64,000 nt of DNA, taken from JACCWP01 sp963801045. GTDB lineage: Bacteria; Actinomycetota; Actinomycetes; Propionibacteriales; Nocardioidaceae. Made by a program: the position numbers and the translations under genes. A model generated the notes under the pieces. That model had not been told where the DNA came from. It was given only the letters and a program-made list of their open reading frames with translations, and did not search any database. The stretch covers positions 1-64,000 of the forward strand of contig CAWDDC010000003.1 of assembly GCA_963801045.1 (NCBI GenBank), read 5' to 3'. Positions 28,283-38,152 of the stretch are shown here, piece by piece (position 1 is the first letter of the stretch; each line of letters starts with the position of its first letter).

Positions 28283-28854
28283 CGCGGCGCAGCGCAAGCA
28301 ACGGGTAGACCGGGTCGCGCCCGCCGTCGCGTGCTTGCCCGTGGCCGACGTAGGAGCCGCGAGCCACCGGCTCCAGCCCGAGGCGGCGCGCGTACGCCGT
28401 GACGTCTGCCTCACGATCTGTCGGCGCGTCGTCGCGATAGCCGTGCGCGGCGGCCTTGTCGACGGTCGTGACCAGCACGCCGCCCGGCCGCAGCACCCGC
28501 GCCGCCTCGTCCAGCACCGGCCGCGCATCGTCCAGCAGGTGCAGCAGCCACATCGTCAGCACCGCGTCGACCGACGAGTCGGCGAACCGGCAGCCGGGAG
28601 GCGTCGGCGCGCACGCACCGACCCGGGAGCCGGACGGCCGCACGGGCGAGCATCGCCGTCGAGCGGTCGACCACCACCACGTCGACGCCCCGCCGCAGCA
28701 GACCGAGTGCCACGAGACCGGTGCCGCCGCCGACGTCCAGGCACCGACCCGGCGGGAGCAGCACTGCCACCGCCTCGGCCGCTGCCTCCGCCCGCGGCAC
28801 GCCGCCGCGCGTCTCGTCGTACGTCGCGGCCGCACGCTCGTAGTCGGGCATCAT
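28278..28854 (-). CDS. SAM-dependent methyltransferase (one frameshift)
   Basis: Class I methyltransferase of about 191 aa. CLDVGGGTGLVALGL is the SAM loop, VVVVDRSTAMLARA the second motif, and FADSSVDAVLTMWLLHLLDD with VLRPGGVLVTT the later ones. One extra base near 28600 breaks the frame. The ATG overlaps the HAD stop, so it is the last gene of the rlmN-HAD-methyltransferase run. Substrate unknown. Confidence 0.82.
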
Positions 28855-29660
28855 CCGGCCAGCAGGGCCTCGAGCGTGCGCGCGACGCCGTCTTCGTCGT
28901 TGGACGGGCAGACCGCATCGGCTGCTGCCAGCACCTCGGGGTGCGCGTTGGCGACCGCGTGGCCGCGGCCCGCCCAGGTGAGCATCGACAGGTCGTTCGG
29001 CATGTCCCCGAACGCCCAGACCGTCTCCGGCGCGACGCCGAGCCGCTCGCACCAGTCGGCCAGCGCGGCTGCCTTGGTGACGCCCGGTGCGCTGATCTCG
29101 GCCAGGCCGTCGGCCCCGGAGTAGGCCAGCACCGCCTGCCCGCCGAGCAGGTCGCGCACGCGGTCGAGGAAGACCTCCGGGGCCAGCGTCTCGTTACGCG
29201 CCAGCAGCTTGCCCGCCGGCTGCGCCACGAGCTGGTCGAGCGGGCCGACCGGCATCCCCGGCAGCGGCGGGTACGGGTCGACGAAGGCCGGTTCGCGGCC
29301 GAACCCGTCGGCCGTCTCCACCGCGAAAGCCGTGCCGGGCAAGGCCGTCTCGCAGCACCGCGGCCACGTCGAGCACCAGCTCGGTCGCGAGCGTCCGCTC
29401 GGCCAGCAGCCGCCGCTCGGCCACGTGGTAGACGTAGGCACCGTTGGCGCACAGCGCCACTCCGTGCCGGCCGACGATGCCGTGGAAGTCGTGCATCCAG
29501 CGCGGTGGCCGGGCGGTGACCACCACGATGTGCACGCCCGACGTCCTCGACGGCGAGCCAGCGCGCGTCGGCTGCGCTCGGACAACGCGCCGTCGGTGTG
29601 CAGCAGGGTGCCGTCGAGGTCGGTCGCCACCAGCGCCGGCCGCGTCACTCCCGGGGTCAC
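28851..29660 (-). CDS. HAD-superfamily hydrolase, Cof type (three frameshifts)
   Basis: About 268 aa. DLDGTLL holds the nucleophile Asp, IVVVTARPP is motif II, and WAFGDMPNDLSML motif IV, as in Cof-type sugar-phosphate or FMN phosphatases. Breaks are near 29565, 29540 and 29345. The GTG start overlaps the rlmN stop. Substrate unknown. Confidence 0.82.
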   Translation of the reverse strand: MTPGVTRPALVATDLDGTLLHTDGALSERSRRALARRRGRRACTSWWSPPGHRAGCTTSTASSAGTEWRCAPTVPTSTTWPSGGCWPSGRSRPSWCSTWPRCCETALPGTAFAVETADGFGREPAFVDPYPPLPGMPVGPLDQLVAQPAGKLLARNETLAPEVFLDRVRDLLGGQAVLAYSGADGLAEISAPGVTKAAALADWCERLGVAPETVWAFGDMPNDLSMLTWAGRGHAVANAHPEVLAAADAVCPSNDEDGVARTLEALLAG

Positions 29661-30782
29661 GACGAGGAGGCGGCCAGCTGCCCGCAGGCGCCGTCGATCT
29701 CGCGGCCGCGGGTGTCCCGGACGGTGGTCGGCACGCCCTTGGCCCGCAGCCGGCGCACGAACTCCGCCTCGTCGGCGGGGTCGGACGCCGTCCACTTCGA
29801 CCCCGGCGTCGGGTTGAGCGGGATCAGGTTGACGTGCACCCAGCCCCAGTCGCCGTAGGCGTGCAGGACGTCGGCGAGCAGGTCGGCCCGCCACGCCTGG
29901 TCGTTGATGCCGCGCATCATCGCGTACTCGATCGACACCCGGCGGTGCGTACGGTCGGCGTAGTCCCACGCGGTCTCGACCGTCTCGGCGACCGACCAGC
30001 GGGTGTTGACCGGCACCAGCTCGTTGCGGAGCTCGTCGTCGGGAGCGTGCAGCGAGAGCGCCAACGTGACCGGCAGGCCCTCGTCGGCGAGCTGGCGCAT
30101 CCGCGGCACCAGCCCGACGGTCGAGACGGTGACGCCGCGGGCGGACATGCCGAGGCCGTCCGGAGCCGGGTCGGTGAGCCGGCGCACCGCGCCCATCACC
30201 GCGCGGTAGTTGGCCAGCGGCTCGCCCATGCCCATGAACACCACGTTGGACACCCGGCCCGGGCCACCCGGCACCTCGTCGCGCGCCAGCGCCCGGGCGC
30301 CGGCCACCACCTGCTCGACGATCTCGGCGGCCGACATGTTGCGCTGCAGGCCGCCCTGGCCGGTCGCGCAGAACGGGCACGCCATGCCGCACCCGGCCTG
30401 GGACGACACGCACAGCGTCACCCGGCCCGGGTAGCGCATCAGCACCGACTCGACCAGGGCGCCGTCGTGCATGCGCCACAGCGTCTTGCGGGTGGTGCCC
30501 TCGTCGGCGAGCAGCGTACGGACCGGCGACATCAGCGTCGGCAGCAACGCCTCGACCAGCCGGTCGCGCCCGTCGGCCGGCAGGTCGGTCATCTGCTCGG
30601 GGTCGTCGGCGAGCCTGCACGAAGTAGTGGTGCGCGAGCTGGCGGGCCCGGAACGCCGGCTCCCCCAGCGCGGCGACCGCCTCGCGGCGACCGGCGGCAT
30701 CGAGGTCGGCGAGGTGCCGCGGCGGCTTGCCGCGGCGGGGGGCGTCGAAGACCAGCGGGAGGCTGGTGGGGGCGTCGGTCAT
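29657..30782 (-). CDS. rlmN: 23S rRNA / tRNA m2A methyltransferase RlmN (one frameshift)
   Basis: Radical-SAM enzyme that methylates C2 of A2503 in 23S rRNA and A37 in some tRNAs. The cluster motif is CGMACPFCATG; the methyl-carrying Cys is in DGACGQL near the C-terminus and the other catalytic Cys in LCVSSQAG. It has about 374 aa. One extra base near 30617 separates the first 55 residues. The start is the ATG at 30782. Confidence 0.92.
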
Positions 30783-30819
30783 GGCCCTCCATGGTCCCAC
30801 GCGGGACCGGGGTCGGCCG

Positions 30820-31348
30820 TCACCCCCGGCGACTGCGCTCGCGGTAGAGGTCACGCAGCACACCGACCTCCGCGCCGTGGTGCACCTGCTCGTCCACCAG
30901 CGTGGCCAGGATCTGCCGGACCGTACGACGGTCGCCGAGCGGCGTCGAGCGCACTTCCTCGAGCTCGTCGTCGTGCAAGGTCGCGAGGGTGGTCGTCACC
31001 GGTCGCTGGCTCTCGGCCAGGTAGGCCACCGCGCCGACTGCGTCACCGTGCGGCGCGAGGTCGGCATAGGTACGCACGCCCGGGCCCGAACGCCTGCTCC
31101 CAGTAGATGGAGTTGCCGTCGCTGATGTGCACCAGGCGCCAGGCGATGGTGGTGAACGGCGGCGGGTCAGGAGCCACGTCCGGGTAGTCGACGGTCCAGC
31201 CGCCGGGAGCGGCCGGGTCCGGCCGCACGTTCCAGCAGTCGGCGACGGGCTCCCAGCGGTACTCCTCGTCGGTCAGCCCGGCCAGCCGATCGAGCAGCCG
31301 CGCGCAGGAGCGGTGCCACTGCGCGCGCAGCAGGTCGACGGTCGACAC
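30820..31348 (-). CDS. DinB-like protein, probable mycothiol-dependent (one frameshift)
   Basis: About 175 aa, four-helix DinB/MDMPI fold. The metal-binding His residues appear as LVHISDGNSIYW and EQVHHGAEVGVLRDLY. In actinomycetes such proteins often act as mycothiol-dependent transferases or isomerases. One extra base near 31079 breaks the frame. GTG start at 31348; substrate unknown. Confidence 0.75.
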
Positions 31349-31371
31349 CGGTCCACCTCCCGTCGCCGACG

Positions 31372-31932
31372 CTATCGTCCCCAGCCCTGCACGAGCGTCG
31401 CGCTGCTCAGATCCTCGACGGCCAGCAGGCAGCGGTCAGGCATCCGCATGGCCCGCCACGCCTGGCGGTCGGGTGCTGCCCCGGTGAGCGCCGCGACCAG
31501 CAGCGTCCACGCGGTGCCGTGACCGGCCAGCACGAGCTCGTCGGGCGCTTCGGCCAGCAGGTCGCGTACGGCACCGGCGACGCGGTCGCGCGTCGCGTCG
31601 GCAGGCTCCCAGCCGGGCTCGGCCGGCTGCGCCGGGTGGGCGTAGGAGCGTTCGACCAGGCGGGCGAACTCGCCGGCGTCGTGCCAGCCCGCGGGCCGTA
31701 CGGCCTCCCGCAGGTCATCGAGGACCTCGACGGACCGCCCCCGCAACAGCTCGGCGGTCGCGTGCGCCTTCGGCTCCGGCGACGAGCGCCAGGTGGCCTC
31801 AGGAGGCAGCGCCCATGCGTTGCGGACGGCGAGCACCGCTTCCTGCCCGGCAGGCGACAGCGGCCACCGGCTCGCCGGGACGAGCGGGTCGATGGCCGGC
31901 GGCCCGTGCCGCACCAGCCACAGCCGGGTCAC
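31372..31932 (-). CDS. Histidine phosphatase family protein
   Basis: 186 aa. LVRHG near the N-terminus carries the phospho-acceptor His, and LVLAGHGTAW the second catalytic His, as in phosphoglycerate-mutase-like phosphatases. The GTG at 31932 lies seven bases after cdsA ends. Substrate unknown. Confidence 0.85.
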   Translation of the reverse strand: MTRLWLVRHGPPAIDPLVPASRWPLSPAGQEAVLAVRNAWALPPEATWRSSPEPKAHATAELLRGRSVEVLDDLREAVRPAGWHDAGEFARLVERSYAHPAQPAEPGWEPADATRDRVAGAVRDLLAEAPDELVLAGHGTAWTLLVAALTGAAPDRQAWRAMRMPDRCLLAVEDLSSATLVQGWGR

Positions 31933-31938
31933 GACGGT

Positions 31939-32802
31939 TCAGGAGACCGGGACGAGGGTGTCCAGCACCAGCCAGGCCACCGGCGCGACCATCAGGATCG
32001 AGTCGAGCCGGTCCATCAGGCCGCCGTGGCCGGGGAGGATCCGGCCCATGTCCTTGATCCCGAGGTCGCGCTTGACGAGGGACTCGGACAGGTCGCCGAG
32101 CGTCGCGGTCACGGCGACGGCGACGCCGAGCAGGACGCCGACCCAGGGCCGGCCGTCGAGCAGGTACGTCACGGTCAGCCAGCAGGCGATGCCCGAGCCG
32201 ATCACCGAGCCGGCGAAGCCCTCCCAGGACTTCTTCGGGCTGATCGTCGGGGCCATCGGGTGCTTGCCGGCCAGCACGCCGGCCACGTAGCCGCCGGTGT
32301 CGGACGCCACCACGCCCACGATGAACACGACGACCCGCATCGCGCCGTCGGCGGGCACCAGCATCAGCACCACGAACGCGCCCAGCAGCGGGACGTACCC
32401 CGTGACGAAGACACCGGCCGTCACGTCCCGGACGAAACCGTTCTCGCCGTCGGGCATCCGCCACACCAGGATGGCCAGCACGGTGAGGCCGAGCGCGACG
32501 ACCAGCAGCTCGGCACCACCCGCCCACGCGCCCACCAGCATGGCGCCCGCGCCGAGGCTCACCGGCACGACGGGGACCCGGATGCCGCTGCTGGCCAGCG
32601 CGTTGGACAGCTCCCACACCGCGATCAGCGCGGCGAGGACGACGACGCCGAGGAAGACGCCGCGGACCACCAGGAGCGAGAACAGGATGACCGCTCCGAG
32701 GCCGACACCCACCCCGATGGCGGCCGGCAGGTTGCGCCCGGCCCGGCTGGGCCGGACCGTGGGCTCCCCAGGCGCCGCACCGGAGGCGGGCACGGTGCTC
32801 AT
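31939..32802 (-). CDS. cdsA: Phosphatidate cytidylyltransferase
   Basis: Integral membrane enzyme making CDP-diacylglycerol from CTP and phosphatidate, the branch point for phospholipids. It has 287 aa with about seven to eight membrane helices. The C-terminal signature SLVKRDLGIKDMG-PGHGGLMDRLDS is complete. The ATG overlaps the frr stop, continuing the rpsB-tsf-pyrH-frr-cdsA order usual in actinomycetes. Confidence 0.95.
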   Translation of the reverse strand: MSTVPASGAAPGEPTVRPSRAGRNLPAAIGVGVGLGAVILFSLLVVRGVFLGVVVLAALIAVWELSNALASSGIRVPVVPVSLGAGAMLVGAWAGGAELLVVALGLTVLAILVWRMPDGENGFVRDVTAGVFVTGYVPLLGAFVVLMLVPADGAMRVVVFIVGVVASDTGGYVAGVLAGKHPMAPTISPKKSWEGFAGSVIGSGIACWLTVTYLLDGRPWVGVLLGVAVAVTATLGDLSESLVKRDLGIKDMGRILPGHGGLMDRLDSILMVAPVAWLVLDTLVPVS

Positions 32803-33356
32803 ACCTCGAGCAGCTCGGCTTCCTTGCGCTCCAGCAGGTCGTCGATGGCGTCGGTGTGCTTCTTGGTCAGGCCGTCGAGCCGCTTCTCGGCGCCCTTGAC
32901 GTCGTCCTGGCCGACGTCGCCGTCCTTCTCGGCCCGGTCGAGCGTCTGCTTGGCGTGCCGGCGGATGTTGCGTACGGCGACGCGTCCCTCCTCGGCCTTG
33001 GTACGCGCCAGCTTGATGTACTCGCGGCGGCGCTCCTCGGTCAGCTCCGGCAGCACGATGCGCAGGATCTTGCCGTCGTCGGTGGGGTTGACGCCGAGGT
33101 CGGAGTCGCGGATGGCCTTCTCGATGGCCGGCTTGGCGCCCATGTCGTAGGGAGCCACGATGATGACGCGGGCCTCGGGGATCTGGAAGCCGGCGAGCTG
33201 CTGGATCGGAGTCGGCGAGCCGTAGTAGTCCGCGGTGATCTTGGCGAACATGCCGGGGTGGGCGCGCCCGGTGCGGATGGCGCCGAACTCCTCCTTGGCG
33301 ACCTCGATCGCCTTGTCCATCTTCGCGTCGGCCTCACGCAGGGTCTGGTCGATCAC
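32799..33356 (-). CDS. frr: Ribosome recycling factor
   Basis: Splits post-termination ribosomes together with EF-G. It has 185 aa, the standard length. IRTGRAHPGMFAKI, YYGSPTPIQQLAGF and LPELTEERRREYIKLAR are family landmarks. GTG start at 33356, 48 bases after pyrH ends. Confidence 0.96.
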   Translation of the reverse strand: MIDQTLREADAKMDKAIEVAKEEFGAIRTGRAHPGMFAKITADYYGSPTPIQQLAGFQIPEARVIIVAPYDMGAKPAIEKAIRDSDLGVNPTDDGKILRIVLPELTEERRREYIKLARTKAEEGRVAVRNIRRHAKQTLDRAEKDGDVGQDDVKGAEKRLDGLTKKHTDAIDDLLERKEAELLEV

Positions 33357-33404
33357 GTGGGTCCTCTTTCTCCGTCGGGCGCGCGGGCGGGGCCGGGTCC
33401 GCGG

Positions 33405-34148
33405 TCATCCGACCGAGACCACCGTCCCGATCTTCTCACCGCGCACGGCGCGCGCGATGTTGCCGTCCTCCATCAGGTTGAACACGATGATCGGCAGCAG
33501 GTTGTCGCGGCAGAGGCTGAACGCCGCCGCGTCGGCCACCTGCAGACCCTTGGCCAGCACCTCGTCGTAGCCGATCGCGTCGTACTTCACCGCGTCGGCG
33601 TGGTGGCGCGGGTCGGCGTCGTAGACCCCGTCGACACCGCTCTTGGCCAGCAGCAGCACGTCGCAGTTGATCTCCAGCGCGCGCTGGGCGGCCACGGTGT
33701 CGGTGGTGAAGAACGGCATCCCCGCGCCCGCGCCGAAGATCACGACGCGACCCTTGTCGAGGTGCCTGCTGGCACGGCGCGGGATGTACGGCTCGGCCAC
33801 CTGGCCCATCGTGATCGCGGTCTGCACCCGCGTCTCCATGCCCTGCTTCTCCAGGAAGTCCTGCAGGGCCAGGCAGTTCATCACCGTGCCGAGCATGCCC
33901 ATGTAGTCGGCGCGCGAGCGGTCCATGCCGCGCTGGGACAGCTCCTCGCCGCGGAAGTAGTTGCCGCCGCCGACGACGAGCGCCATCTGGACGCCCGACC
34001 GCACCACGTCGACGACCTGGGCGGCGATGCCGCTGAGGACGTCGACGTCGAGCCCGACCCGACCCCCGCCGAACACCTCACCGGACAGCTTCAGCAGTGC
34101 CCGGCGGTAGCGCGGCCGGCTGGTGTCGTGATCGGGCTCGGTGCTCAC
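33405..34148 (-). CDS. pyrH: UMP kinase
   Basis: Phosphorylates UMP to UDP; a hexameric amino-acid-kinase-fold enzyme, 247 aa. LLKLSGE opens the domain, VVGGGNYFRGEE and DYMGMLGTVMN bind nucleotide, and DVLLLAKSGVDGVYDADP completes it. The GTG overlaps the tsf stop. Confidence 0.96.
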   Translation of the reverse strand: MSTEPDHDTSRPRYRRALLKLSGEVFGGGRVGLDVDVLSGIAAQVVDVVRSGVQMALVVGGGNYFRGEELSQRGMDRSRADYMGMLGTVMNCLALQDFLEKQGMETRVQTAITMGQVAEPYIPRRASRHLDKGRVVIFGAGAGMPFFTTDTVAAQRALEINCDVLLLAKSGVDGVYDADPRHHADAVKYDAIGYDEVLAKGLQVADAAAFSLCRDNLLPIIVFNLMEDGNIARAVRGEKIGTVVSVG

Positions 34149-34972
34149 GCCTGACCGACCTCGAACCGGGCGAAGCGGCTGACCGTGACGCCCGCGTCGT
34201 CGAGCACGGCCTTGACGGTCTTCTTGGGCTCCTTGACCGACGCCTGCTCGAGCAGCACCACGTCCTTGAAGAAGCCGTTGACCCGGCCCTCGATGATCCG
34301 CGGCACGGCCTGCTCCGGCTTGCCCTCCTCGCGGGCGGTGGCCGCGGCGATCTCGCGCTCCTTGGAGACGATGTCGTCGGGCACCTCGTCGCGGGTGACG
34401 TACTGCGGGCGCATGGCCGCGATCTGCAGGGCCACGTCGCGGGCGGCGTCGGAGGCCGAGCCGTTGCCGTCGTACTCCACCAGGACGCCCACCGCGGGCG
34501 GCAGGTCGCTGGCGCGGCGGTGCAGGTAGGTCTCGACGCTGCCGTCGAACGCGGCCACCCGGCCGAGCTCGATCTTCTCGCCGATCTTGATCGCGAGGTC
34601 GGCCACGGCCTCCTCGACGGTCTTGCCGTCGGCGAGCTGCTCGGCGAGGAACTCCTCACGGCTGGCCGGCTTGACCTCGGCGGCGCGCTCGGCGAGCTGC
34701 TCGGCGACCTGGCCGAACTGGTCGTTCTTGGCCACGAAGTCGGTCTCGGAGTTGAGCTCGACCAGGGCGCCGCCCGAAGCGGCGACCAGTCCTGCGGTCG
34801 CGCTGCGCTCGGCGCCACGCTTGGCGCTCTTGGCCTGGCCGCTCACGCGCAGCACCTCGATCGCCTTCTCGAAGTCGCCGTCGGCCTCGGTCAGCGCGCG
34901 CTTGGCATCCATCATCCCCGCGCCGGTCTGGTCGCGGAGCTTCTTCACGTCGGCGGCGGTGATGTTCGCCAT
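34145..34972 (-). CDS. tsf: Elongation factor Ts
   Basis: Nucleotide exchange factor for EF-Tu, 275 aa. The N-terminal UBA-like part reads VKKLRDQTGAGMMDAKRALTE, and ELNSETDFVAKN is the conserved core. The C-terminal signature VSRFARFEVGQA is intact. It follows rpsB after a strong hairpin and about 97 bases, and overlaps pyrH. Confidence 0.96.
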   Translation of the reverse strand: MANITAADVKKLRDQTGAGMMDAKRALTEADGDFEKAIEVLRVSGQAKSAKRGAERSATAGLVAASGGALVELNSETDFVAKNDQFGQVAEQLAERAAEVKPASREEFLAEQLADGKTVEEAVADLAIKIGEKIELGRVAAFDGSVETYLHRRASDLPPAVGVLVEYDGNGSASDAARDVALQIAAMRPQYVTRDEVPDDIVSKEREIAAATAREEGKPEQAVPRIIEGRVNGFFKDVVLLEQASVKEPKKTVKAVLDDAGVTVSRFARFEVGQA

Positions 34973-35034
34973 GGGGTGGGGGTCCTCGTCTCGTGCTCTC
35001 GGGTCGGTGCTGGATCGGGCCTGAGCGTGCCGCG

Positions 35035-35060
35035 CGGCGCGTCCCCGCGGGGACGCGCCG
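35035..35060. terminator. 26-bp perfect palindrome between rpsB and tsf
   Basis: Arms cggcgcgtccccg / cggggacgcgccg; imperfect pairing extends it to about 35025-35071. It lies just downstream of the rpsB stop at 35070 and could trim rpsB transcription relative to tsf. Confidence 0.7.
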
Positions 35061-35069
35061 CGGGCGTGC

Positions 35070-36216
35070 TCAGGCGTCGGTCGTGGTCTCGGCGTCGGTC
35101 GTGGTCTCGGTGCTGGTGTCGCGTGCTGGTGTCCGTGCTGGTGTCGGTACCGGCGTCCGTGCTGGCCGCCTGGGCGGCAGCGTCGGGGTCCACCGGCGTC
35201 GCCGTCGGCGCCTCGGCGACCGCTTCGGCCGTGGCGGGCGCCGCGGTCGGAGCCGGCGCCTCGGTCGCAGCGGCAGTCTCGGTCGCAGCCGGAGCCTCAG
35301 TCGCGCGGAGCGTCGGTCGCAGCAGCGGGCGACGGAGCCTCAGCTGCAGCCGGAGCCTCGCGCGGCTGGGGTCGGCAGTGGCAGTGGCGGTGGCGCCCGC
35401 GGTCCCAGCGGCGCTCGCCGAAGCGGCCTCGCTGGCGGCGCCGGCGAGCAGCTCGCGCTCCCACTCCGCCATCGGCTCGTCAGCGCCCAGCTCGGAGCCG
35501 GCAGGCTCCTCGCCGGTGCGTACGCCCGAACGGGCCATCAGGCCCTCGGCGACCGCGTCGGCGATGACGCGCGTCAGCAGCGTCACCGAACGGATGGCGT
35601 CGTCGTTGCCCGGGATCGGGTAGTCGACGTCGTCGGGGTCGCAGTTGGTGTCCAGGACCGCGACCACCGGGATGCCGAGCTTCTTGGCCTCGTCGACGGC
35701 CAGGTGCTCCTTCTTGGTGTCGACGATCCACACCGCGGCGGGCGTGCGACCCATGTCGCGGATGCCGCCGAGGCTGCGCTCGAGCTTGTTCCGCTCACGA
35801 CGCAGGCCGAGCAGCTCCTTCTTGGTGCGACCGGAGCCGGCGACGTCGTCGAAGTCGATCTCCTCGAGCTCCTTGAGCCGCTGCAGCCGCTTGTTGACGG
35901 TCTGGAAGTTGGTGAGCATGCCGCCGAGCCAGCGCTGGTTGACGTAGGGCATGCCCACGCGCATCGACTGCTCGGCGATGGCCTCCTGGGCCTGCTTCTT
36001 GGTGCCCACGAACAGGATCTGACCGCCGCGGGCCACCGTGTCCTTGACGAACTGGTAGCTGCGGTCGATGTAGGCCAGCGACTGCTGCAGGTCGATGATG
36101 TAGATGCCGTTGCGCTCGGTGAAGATGAAGCGCTTCATCTTCGGGTTCCAGCGCCGGGTCTGGTGCCCGAAGTGCACGCCGCTCTCGAGCAGCTGCCGCA
36201 TGGTGACGACGGCCAT
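35070..36216 (-). CDS. rpsB: 30S ribosomal protein S2 with long acidic tail (frameshifts in tail)
   Basis: The S2 core, about 250 residues (VTMRQLLESGVHFGHQTRRW, FVGTKKQAQEAI, MLTNFQTVNKRL, PVVAVLDTNCDPDDVDYPIPGND), is intact. About 120 residues of Ala/Thr/Glu/Pro-rich repeats follow, including APAATETAAAT. The tail contains at least two frame-break zones, near 35300-35370 and 35125; the TGA at 35070 fits the restored frame. I start at the ATG at 36216 with AAGGAG seven bases upstream. A tail of this kind is common in actinomycete S2, here unusually long and similar to that of S16 at 45403. Confidence 0.93.
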
Positions 36217-36523
36217 GGCCGTGCTCCTTGTCATGACGCCTGGCCGGTACGGCCCGGCGTCGGTCCGGTTGTCGCCCCGGCGGTTGCCGGGGCCCTGTCG
36301 CCCGCGCGCTCCCCGCGACCGGCGAACCGGCCACCGTCGGAGTGCGCCCGCGTGCTGCGGTCTGCGGGCGTGCGAAGTCGACTCGTCGGACGAGCCGCTG
36401 CAGGCAGTCTACGCGTACGGGCCCCGCCAGCCGAAATCCACAACCGGCACCCTTCGTCCGCCCGTCCACAGCCCCGCGCCCTCGCCCCGCCACCCGCGTC
36501 CCCACCGGCCCAGGGTGTGCCGC
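36217..36523. promoter_or_regulatory. Divergent gap upstream of rpsB and the M23 peptidase gene
   Basis: 307 bases with no credible gene. It must contain the rpsB promoter and possibly an S2-binding leader, plus the promoter of the plus-strand peptidase gene. I cannot place -10/-35 elements with confidence at this base composition; no hairpin stands out. Confidence 0.4.
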
Positions 36524-37187
36524 ATGCGTCCGATCCCTTCGCGTCCCCTCCGCCCCGCCGTGGCCGCCGGCCTGCTCGCCTCGGTCCTCGCCCTGCTGCT
36601 CCCGCTGTGCTGGCCGCCGGTCCGGCGGCGGCCGCCCCGACCTGGGTGTGGCCGCTCGACCCGCCACCCGGCGTGGTGGAGGGCTTCGACCCGCCCGACG
36701 ACCCCTACGGCACCGGTCACCGTGGTGTCGACCTGCTGGGCTCGCCCGGCCAGCTGGTGCTCGCCGTCGCGCCCGGGCGGGTGACGTTCGCCGGCCAGGT
36801 CGCCGGGCTCGACGTCGTCGTGGTCGACCACGGACGCCTCCGCAGCACCTACCAGCCGGTGGTCGCGCAGGTGCGGGTCGGCGCCCGGGTGGCCGCGGGC
36901 GACCGGCTCGGCACGCTGACGACCTACGGCAGCCACTGCCTGCCCGACACCTGCCTGCACCTCGGCGCCCGCCACGGCGACACCTACCGCGATCCGCTCG
37001 ACTTCCTGCCCGGCGGCCCGCTGCGGCTGCTCCCCCTCGACGGGCCGCGCGCCGGCCGCCCCGCTGGTTCGCACCGACGACTGGCGCCTGCCACCCGCGC
37101 CGGTCGAGGCGACCACCCGCTGGCTCCTGCTCTCCCCTACGCCCAGGCACTCATCCGCGCGCCCGCCAGGCACTCATCCGCGCGTGA
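36524..37187 (+). CDS. Secreted M23-family metallopeptidase (frameshifted, end uncertain)
   Basis: A signal sequence (VAAGLLASVLALLLPL) precedes a LytM/M23 domain: DDPYGTGHRGVDLLGSPGQLVLAV carries the first His-Asp zinc ligands, VVVVDHG the middle, and CLHLGARHGDTY a further His. It is probably a cell-wall endopeptidase or a regulator of one. A break near 36615 separates signal and domain. The C-terminus is unclear: another break may lie near 37060, giving the stop at 37187; without it the frame runs to 37266, overlapping xerC. Confidence 0.8.
37143..37184. repeat. 19-bp direct repeat, two copies
   Basis: ccaggcactcatccgcgcg occurs at 37143-37161 and 37166-37184, at the 3' end of the peptidase gene. 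Confidence 0.8.
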
Positions 37188-37213
37188 CACCGCGCCCGTC
37201 GCGGGATGGGCGG

Positions 37214-38152
37214 TCAGGCGCGGGGGTGCGCCAGCCGGTAGGCGCTGCGCAGCCGCTCGGCGCTGACGTGGGTGTAGATCTGCGTGGTCGCGAGCGAGGC
37301 GTGGCCGAGCAGCTCCTGCACCGAGCGCAGGTCGGCGCCGCCCTCGAGCAGGTGGGTCGCGGCCGTGTGGCGCAGCCCGTGCGGACCGAGATCGGCGCCG
37401 TCGCTGCCGGCGCCCACCCGCTGGTGCACCATCCGGCGCACCGTGCGGGGGTCGATCCGGCGGCCGCGCGCACCGAGGAACAGCGCCGGGCCGCTGCCGG
37501 CGGTCGCCAGCTGCGGCCGGGCCCGGTCGAGCCAGCCGACCAGCGCCGCGGCGGCGGGGCGGCCGTAGGGGACGCTGCGCTCCTTGCTGCCCTTGCCGAG
37601 CACGCGGACCAGGTGCCGCTCGTGGTCGACGTCGTCGACGTCGAGCCCGACCAGCTCGCCGACCCGGATCCCGGTGGCGTACAGCAGCTCGAGCGCAGCG
37701 ACGTCGCGCGCACCGACCGGCCCCTCCTCGAGGGCCGCCGCGGCGGCGGCGTCGAGGACCTCGCGGACCTGCTCGGCGCGCAGCGTGGCCGGGAGGGCGC
37801 GCTGCCGCTTCGGCGTCGCGAGCAGCGCACCGGCGTCGGACGAGGCCCGCCCGGTCCGCAGCAGCCACCCGGTGAACACCCGGACCGACGTGGCCCGTCG
37901 GGCCACCGTGGTGCGGGACCGGCCGCGGGTCTGCTGGCCGGCGAGCCAGCCGCGGAGCGTGCGCAGGTCGAGCCGGGCGGGGTCGTCGATGTGGGCCAGC
38001 CGGGCGTGCGTGGCGAGGTCGGTGAGGTCGGTGAGATAGGCGCGCACCGTGTGCGGCGACAGGCCGCGCTCGAGCTCCAGGTGGGCCGCGTAGACGTCCA
38101 GCACCGCGTCCCAGCCGTCGGCCGTCGGTCGGTCCTCGGTGCCACGCGTCAC
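37214..38152 (-). CDS. xerC: Tyrosine recombinase XerC
   Basis: Site-specific recombinase that resolves chromosome dimers at dif, 312 aa. The N-terminal SAM-like domain (RGLSPHTVRAYLTDL) binds DNA. Catalytic residues are Arg in ATGIRVGELVG, Lys in GKGSKERSVP, His/Arg in HGLRHTAATH, His in LLGHASLATT and Tyr in IYTHV. The chromosomal context beside dprA favours XerC over a phage integrase. The GTG overlaps the dprA stop. Confidence 0.93.
   Translation of the reverse strand: MTRGTEDRPTADGWDAVLDVYAAHLELERGLSPHTVRAYLTDLTDLATHARLAHIDDPARLDLRTLRGWLAGQQTRGRSRTTVARRATSVRVFTGWLLRTGRASSDAGALLATPKRQRALPATLRAEQVREVLDAAAAAALEEGPVGARDVAALELLYATGIRVGELVGLDVDDVDHERHLVRVLGKGSKERSVPYGRPAAAALVGWLDRARPQLATAGSGPALFLGARGRRIDPRTVRRMVHQRVGAGSDGADLGPHGLRHTAATHLLEGGADLRSVQELLGHASLATTQIYTHVSAERLRSAYRLAHPRA

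Noticed and set aside
34993..37266. A long open frame on the plus strand (over 700 codons) opposite rpsB and tsf.
   Set aside because: Codon bias puts G/C at the wrong positions, the product is Arg/Gly/His-rich nonsense, and rpsB/tsf on the other strand are certain. Only its last part is real (the M23 domain).
37214..38152. Phage integrase / mobile element.
   Set aside because: Sequence and the dprA neighbourhood fit housekeeping XerC; no other phage or transposon gene is present.
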